A stretch of 5,065 nt of DNA from an uncultured Lachnospiraceae bacterium (GTDB taxonomy: Bacteria > Bacillota > Clostridia > Lachnospirales > Lachnospiraceae). Shown in pieces: positions 4,969 through 5,065 of this stretch. Numbering within the stretch: position 1 is the first letter of the stretch; the number at the start of each line of letters is the position of its first letter. The notes below the pieces were generated by a model. It was not told where the DNA came from. It saw only the letters and a list, made by a program, of their open reading frames with translations, and made no database searches. Both the position numbers and the translations under genes were made by a program. The stretch covers positions 1 through 5,065 of the forward strand of contig CANQQN010000139.1 of the NCBI GenBank assembly GCA_947625995.1, written 5' to 3'.

Positions 4969-5065
4969 TATCTTCTCCTCCTGATGATCCAGATCGCAAT
5001 ACCCGCAACAATGAGAATCACAGGGATCACCGCTACCACCAGCGTGCTCCAGAAATTGGCCTGTG
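4968..5065 (-). CDS. C-terminal end of a GldG-like ABC-transporter auxiliary protein (partial)
   Basis: Only the last 31 codons and the TAA stop (4970-4968) are in the window; the gene continues past 5065. They encode a polar start (QANFWST), a hydrophobic helix of about 19 residues (LVVAVIPVILIVAGIAIWI), and a basic end, IRRRR, which fits a final membrane segment with a short cytoplasmic tail. The call as GldG-like rests on this C-terminal topology and on the next gene, a coupled DUF4340 protein, since these two are often paired in Firmicutes. The fragment alone cannot prove the family. An ATPase and an ABC-2 permease gene would be expected farther upstream, outside the window. Confidence 0.65.
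   Translation of the reverse strand, partial: QANFWSTLVVAVIPVILIVAGIAIWIIRRRR
4977..4982 (-). promoter_or_regulatory. Ribosome site of the DUF4340 gene within the preceding gene
   Basis: AGGAGG on the minus strand lies 8 bases before the ATG at 4968-4966. It also encodes Arg-Arg near the C-terminus of the upstream protein. With the TAATG stop-start overlap this supports translational coupling. Confidence 0.75.

Overview
The window looks like a chromosomal stretch from a low-to-mid GC Firmicute, most likely a Clostridia member of the Lachnospiraceae type. The evidence is a GSI-alpha glutamine synthetase followed by an ANTAR antiterminator with a degenerate receiver, strong AGGAGG-type ribosome sites, a GldG/DUF4340 pair and a eukaryotic-type HisA. 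This placement is an inference from gene families, not from any database comparison. Every gene I can support lies on the minus strand, so the transcription order is from right to left.

Reading in that direction: 5065-4968 holds the C-terminal membrane helix of a GldG-like ABC-transporter auxiliary protein cut by the window edge. Its stop codon shares one base with the start of a membrane-anchored DUF4340 protein (4968-3823) that contains two copies of the same domain. Next come a small, very acidic lipoprotein (3749-3339) and a good intrinsic terminator (3299-3328). After the terminator is a stand-alone HisA of the yeast/plant subfamily (3263-2490). It is followed by a 76-residue XRE-family repressor-like protein (2404-2174), whose ribosome site is buried in a long predicted hairpin, and a second strong terminator (2128-2163).

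The nitrogen module fills the left part. A near-perfect vegetative promoter (TTGACA, 17 bp, TATGAT) drives glnA (1991-660). Thirty-five bases later comes an ANTAR-domain RNA-binding regulator (about 624-70). The glnA leader is only about 30 nt long, too short for an ANTAR antitermination target. The regulator therefore probably acts on a downstream nitrogen gene beyond base 1, whose leader may begin in the 69 bases left after the stop codon.

The window has no rRNA, tRNA, CRISPR array, insertion sequence or phage gene that I can recognise. The longest stretch without a gene is 1992-2173, which holds the glnA promoter and the terminator of the XRE gene. I found no clear case for an undescribed multi-gene system. 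The points most worth a second look are the start and ribosome-site structures of the ANTAR and XRE genes, the orphan eukaryotic-type HisA, and a substitution at the glutamine synthetase position equivalent to B. subtilis Arg62.
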